DNA of 64,000 nt, taken from Ahaetulla prasina. Lineage: Eukaryota > Chordata > Lepidosauria > Squamata > Colubridae. Below, one piece after another: positions 59,301-64,000 of this stretch. How positions within the stretch are numbered: the stretch's first letter is position 1; every line of letters begins with the position of its first letter. The notes beneath the pieces were generated by a model. That model did no database searches. It saw only the letters and a program-made list of their open reading frames with translations, and was not told the DNA's origin. The stretch spans positions 130,910,420-130,974,419 of the forward strand of contig NC_080540.1 of assembly GCF_028640845.1 (NCBI RefSeq), read 5' to 3'. A program made the translations under genes and the position numbers.

Positions 59301-60222
59301 GTGTTTTAGCTTACTGTATCCCTTGAATTTGGAGAAGTTTTGGAAGATATGCTTATTTCTCCATGTCTGTTTCTATTTTTGTGTCTTCACAGATGTTATT
59401 GTATTGCTTCTGCTTTTTAAAAAGTTCTTATCTGAAGTTTTAAGTTTTTTTCTACTCCTCCTTCTCTTCAATTTTGTTTATCTGTTCTAACATCCAGTTT
59501 GGTTTTTTCTGTTTCTTAATCTTTGATAGTCTCATTTCACATCCATCCTTCACCAACTACTTTGATTCTATGCCATAGTTCCCCTAGTTTCTTATTAATG
59601 AAGTTCAGGACTTCAAAACTATTTCTGATGTTCTCGGTGGAAATTTGTTGTCTTTGTTCTTCCACTTTACCTTAGCTTGGAACTTGCACAAAATCAGGCC
59701 CCAGCCATATTTTTGCTGTTATAACCGAGCTGTTCCATCACCTTGTGTCAATAATGTAGTTGATGTAAGGAGATGTTAGTTTGGTTGTCTGAAGATTGTG
59801 TTAACAATGAAGAAATAATTGCATTGGCAGGAACTAATGAGTTGTTCTCTTGCTTCATTTCTATTTCCTAGGCCATCTAATCCAACTACATTTTCTTTCT
59901 TGCTCTTTCAGATTTTGGCACATCTTGTTGATTTCAAATTGAATTTGATCAAAAAAACTAATCAGCCATTTCTTCTGCATCGGGATTTAGAAAATAAAGT
60001 TGGATAAACCTAACATTTGTGATTTTATTGTTTACAGTTCATTGCAATAGAAAGCAAACACTTATGCCCAAGGAAAGACTGTGCAGTGAAGAAATTACAA
60101 TCTTCAGCAAACAAAACTTTTCTGCTTAGTAAAATAATGTCTAAATTGTTTGAGATTGTCCTCACTAAGTTATCATTTTGCAATTTGCTTCAAGGTTGTA
60201 CTGAAAAACAGTCACTTGAAAA
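56396..60222. repeat. Patchwork block of local duplicated segments between two minisatellite tracts
   Basis: In order: 56396-56570 copies 52030-52205. 56571-58020 copies 60914-62370 (constant offset 4343 over much of its length). 58021-58600 repeats 57101-57680 (offset 920). 58601-59070 holds two 224-bp tandem units, repeated again at 59197 and at 63076. 59118-59196 copies 63008-63075. 59420-60120 copies 63299-63999 (offset 3879), and the copied sequence may continue past the window end. The open frames inside are duplicated noise. Confidence 0.88.
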
Positions 60223-60427
60223 CAGTATATATAAGCATAAGCATGAAATAACTATATGATATATAAGCATAAGCATGAAATAACTATATGATATATAAGC
60301 ATAAGCATGAAATAACTATATGATATATAAGCATAAGCATGAAATAACTATATGATATATAAGCATAAGCATGAAATAACTATATGATATATAAGCATAT
60401 ATATAAGCATAAGCATGAAATAACTAT
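60223..60427. repeat. AT-rich minisatellite derived from a LINE 3' end, right tract
   Basis: About six units of the same sequence as 55557-56395. The last unit ends ataactatacgaattggat and runs without a break into the LINE, showing where the array came from. Confidence 0.92.
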
Positions 60428-60762
60428 ACGAATTGGATACAATCAAAGGGAACATTAGGATAGGAACGGTAGGCACGCTGGTGCTCTTATGCACACCCCT
60501 TACAGACCTCTTAGGAATGGGGTGAGGTCAATAGTAGATAGTCTTTGGTTAAAACTTTGGGGATTTTGGGAAGAGACCACAGAGTCAGGTAGTGCAACTC
60601 GGTTACTGAAGTCATATTTTCTGCAATCAAGATTGGAATGGTTCACATTAAGCTTAAATTATTGTGTGCTTGTGTATTGTTGCGATTGAAGCTGAAGTAG
60701 TCTTCAACAGGAAGGACATTATAACAGATGATTCTATGAGTTAAACTCAGGTCATGTCGAAG
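60428..60762 (-). mobile_element. Minus-strand LINE 3' region
   Basis: Contains ggaacggtaggcacgctggt, ttacagacctcttaggaatg, gaagagaccacagagtcagg and aactcggttactgaagtc. I recall this as a common snake repeat whose reverse complement encodes the end of a CR1-like ORF2. It is truncated at both ends by rearrangement and insertion. Confidence 0.65.
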
Positions 60763-60915
60763 GCGGCAGTGTTATCCTCATTTTTGGATGTTCAAGGACA
60801 CCAAGGCCTGAAGGTACTTTTTTCCCTGTGTTCTGGAACAGCCTCCTAAGAATAGTTCATTCGTTTTTGAGTCTAGTTGTCTCCAGCTTTGGGGTGCTAT
60901 CTGTGATGTATATTT
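60763..60915 (+). mobile_element. Decayed plus-strand LINE, right part
   Basis: 'gtgttatcctcatttttgga' and 'tttccctgtgttctggaaca' (the LWN motif). It plausibly continues the LINE interrupted at 55512. Confidence 0.5.
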
Positions 60916-62379
60916 TTGTTTTTTCCTCTATATTGTGAGCCACCAAGAGTCTGCATATGATTGCAGCAAGATATAAAAGCAAAAGTAGACAAATAAATTA
61001 CTCCTAGCCCAAACCTTTAAGATCATTAGAGGTTAAACCAGAATGTTAAATTGAGCTCACAAGCCAACTGGCAGGCTGTGCAGGTCAAGCAAGATCGCTA
61101 TCATATTCTGGAGGTCTGACGTGAATTAGTACCAGTACTTTGGTTGCAGCGTTATCCATTGACTGCAGTTGTTGCAAGGTGAGTGCTTGCAGAGTCTATT
61201 ATAGTAGTGCAATCCAAAAGTGATTAGATCATTAATAACTAGGGCAAGAATCTGACTTCATCAGGAAAAGCTATGGGGACAAACTAGCTAAATCTAGGGA
61301 ATAAATGTTCTTGCTACTAATATTACCTGCGTTTAACAGAATACTTCTCACTCTAGACCTGCCCTTTTAGGAAATTATAATATATCAAAACCAGACAATG
61401 CAGCAAATCCAAACTCATATTAGATGATCCCCTTAGTGGAAGCATTTTTGTTTTGCCTGAATTATATTAGGAGTCCAGCATGAATTTTGTCAGATAGAAA
61501 TGATAAATATTTACCATCTCCATGCTGAGAGCTCCAGATACTGTAGCTGACACCTTATTTGTTGAAGGGGCCAGAGAATGAAAGGGTTGTGGTTTTCAAT
61601 CCGTGTCCCATTTGTCATCCAGAAGATGTCTAATGCTGTGAGACCTCTTAAAGTCTAGAGCTGCACTATTATACCTGCTCATATATCGCATTTAACAAGA
61701 CTGCAGTTATTCTCAGAGGATCCAAATGATTTCAGTGATCTCAATTGTCTGCTTCAGTTTCATGGAGCAGTTATCTTACCTCATGTGGAGACTCAACTAC
61801 AGTGATTTTATCCTTGAGGTCAGAGAAGGATCAGGTACACAGAGGGTTGATTATTGGTTTTCCAGGATTTTTGTCCACATCCTCAGAATAAATAAGGTGA
61901 AGGTTACCTAAGAAATCTGAAAAACAGAATCCTTGGTATTTTCCAAAACCATCTTTGATTACTGTATTTAATTTCATGTAATGCTGTTTAATTAAGCTTT
62001 TTTCTTCATAAAAAGTCACTGCTATCTATTCAGCTAGAAATAACTTCATTAGGCTCTGCGTAGACATGTATAGGATTATGCTATACATTATTAGTGTTTT
62101 GAAAATGTTTCTGAAGAACCATTTTACCTCACTTAGAATACATCTCTCTGCTAATCATGAAAACAGATTGATCTTTTTTTCGGAAGCATACTTAGGCCTA
62201 AAATACATGTTTATTTTAATGACACACTAAAGTTAATATGAATCTAAACTGAGATCCAAAGCATTTCTTCATTTTTAGTGTTCACTGATTTATAAAGTAT
62301 GTTTCCTATATCTTCCATAGTTTCATTGAATGGTGACTTTAGATCCAACAGCTGTAGCTGTATATATATTTTTTTATAT
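60914..62379. repeat. Second copy of the 56571-58020 segment
   Basis: Colinear with 56571-58020. Small differences include ccgggttccattt versus ccgtgtcccattt and several homopolymer changes. No gene or named repeat is recognised in the segment. In this copy it runs on into the BovB remnant at 62380, which is probably the original arrangement. Confidence 0.85.
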
Positions 62380-64000
62380 GTAATTTAGAGATACTGGTAT
62401 GTCCTGGCTCAGCTGGCTTTGGTGAGAGATTATCTCCCATTAGGTTGGCATTGAATCCTAGCAACCAGATACATACACTTCTGGACGATTTGTCTTCTCT
62501 AAGCTAACCCTTCAGGCTTTCCAACAGTGCATTCACTGGTACTGTAATTTAGTCCATTCAGCTTGTTGCTGGTCATCTTTTTTCCATCTATCTTCCCCAA
62601 CATTATAGACATGGTCTTCACATAATTATCCCAGTCATGGTAATTCAAACCTGGTTTTTGTGCCTTTGAGAACTGTGGATTGGTTTGTTCTAAGATTCAT
62701 TTTTTGTTTGTTTCCTTGACTATCAATGGTATTCTCAGAGGTCTTCTCCAAGCCACAGTTCAAAAGCATATCTAAATCCATCTAAGTCCAGCTTTCATTT
62801 CCATAGAATATCACAATAAATTTTCTGCATGTTTTTGATATTTGCAGTTATGGGAATATCTGACTACCTTTCCACTAGTGCTAGTGAATGTGGCATTTGT
62901 TCCCACAGATTTATATTCAGTAGTTTGCCCTACTTTTGTAGGGATGTGGTTTTCTCCTTAGCAATTCCTTGATTGGGATATTATTTTCTGCTTGATTGTT
63001 TATCTGCTTGATTGATTGTCTTTTTGAGAGTTCCTAGACTATGGTATTGTTTTCTATGAAAAGTATAATATTAAAAGTTCTTCATAATGATTTGAGGCAA
63101 CTTTTGGCATAATCTTCTAAGGTTTAAGGGATGTTGACTTCTGTAGTGTCTTTGAATGAATTAATGTCTAATCCTTGGGGTGTTTTAGCTTACTGTATCC
63201 CTTGAATTTGGAGAAGTTTTGGAAGATATGCTTATTTCTCCATGTCTGTTTCTATTTTTGTGTCTTCACAGATGTTATTGTATTGCTTCTGCTTTTTAAA
63301 AAGTTCTTATCTGAAGTTTTAAGTTTTTTTCTATTCCTCCTTCTCTTCAATTTTGTTTATCTGTTCTAACATCCAGTTTGGTTTTTTCTGTTTCTTAATC
63401 TTTGATAGTCTCATTTCACATCCATCCTTTACCAACTACTTTGATTCTATGCCATAGTTCCCCTAGTTCCTTATTAATGAAGTTCAGGACTTCAAAACTA
63501 TTTCTGATGTTCTCGGTGGAAATTTGTTGTCTTTGTTCTTCCACTTTACCTTAGCTTGGAACTTGCACAAAATCAGGCCCCAGCCATATTTTTGCTGTTA
63601 TAACCGAGCTGTTCCATCACCTTGTGTCAATAATGTAGTTGATGTAAGGAGATGTTAGTTTGGTTGTCTGAAGATTGTGTTAACAATGAAGAAATAATTG
63701 CATTGGCAGGAACTAATGAGTTGTTCTCTTGCTTCATTTCTATTTCCTAGGCCATATAATCCAACTACATTTTCTTTCTTGCTCTTTCAGATTTTGGCAC
63801 ATCTTGTTGATTTCAAATTGAATTTGATCAAAAAAACTAATCAGCCATTTCTTCTGCATCGGGATTTAGAAAATAAAGTTGGATAAACCTAACATTTGTG
63901 ATTTTATTGTTTACAGTTCATTGCAATAGAAAGCAAACACTTATGCCCAAGGAAAGACTGTGCAGTGAAGAAATTACAATCTTCAGCAAACAAAACTTTT
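62380..64000 (-). mobile_element. Decayed RTE-BovB LINE, 3' end and part of the endonuclease/RT linker
   Basis: Broken minus-strand frames follow the BovB ORF. At about 62786-62815 VIFYGNESWT corresponds to the family's MYGCESWT block. At about 63090-63290 a CKEIEENNRMGK-like stretch reads NICEDTKIETDMEK. At about 63450-63520 IRNSFEVLNFIN and LGELW correspond to the family's VRNRF...LIDRVPEELW region. The order on the minus strand is right for one element with the middle (the RT core) deleted. It is old, with many stops, and continues past the window end. Confidence 0.65.

Overview
The window is vertebrate nuclear DNA and looks like a squamate reptile, most probably a snake. The evidence is split genes with canonical GT-AG introns, products that align closely with vertebrate proteins, and a dispersed-repeat set typical of squamates: a tRNA-derived Sauria-type SINE, CR1/L2-type and L1 LINE ends, an RTE-BovB remnant, and several families of short inverted-repeat DNA transposons. 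Species assignment rests on my memory of these families; no database was searched.

Layout. 1-5 kb is intergenic, with repeats and an intact tRNA-Arg(CCT) gene on the + strand at 2633-2705. 5126-8723 on the - strand is MRPL58 (ICT1), the mitoribosomal peptidyl-tRNA hydrolase. All six coding exons can be placed base by base and give a 207-residue product. 8.8-16.5 kb is repeat-rich intergenic DNA plus a probable CDR2L 3'UTR. 16543-40148 on the - strand is CDR2L, with five coding exons and 463 residues; its 15.3-kb first intron carries an L1 insertion, an L2/CR1-type LINE and several inverted-repeat elements. 40.2-41.2 kb is the CpG-rich CDR2L promoter. 41.2-47.8 kb is the intergenic gap. 47.9-48.8 kb is a second CpG-rich block around the first coding exon of HID1 (+ strand, 48470-48535). 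From 48.5 kb to the end I see only HID1 intron 1; exon 2 was not found. The gene order HID1 / CDR2L / MRPL58 / tRNA-Arg(CCT), with HID1 and CDR2L divergent, agrees with what I remember of human chromosome 17q25.

The genes do not form a pathway. MRPL58 rescues stalled mitochondrial ribosomes, CDR2L is a cytoplasmic coiled-coil protein, and HID1 acts at the trans-Golgi/dense-core vesicle step. They share a conserved neighbourhood.

The most unusual part is 52-64 kb. A minisatellite has grown out of the 3' end of a LINE. A 3.8-kb block lies between its two tracts and is a patchwork of pieces that also occur elsewhere within 12 kb, joined at short microhomologies. Many differences between copies are homopolymer lengths. 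This is either a complex template-switching rearrangement or a long-read assembly artefact. A 455-bp-spaced, apparently perfect tandem duplication just upstream of HID1 poses the same question.
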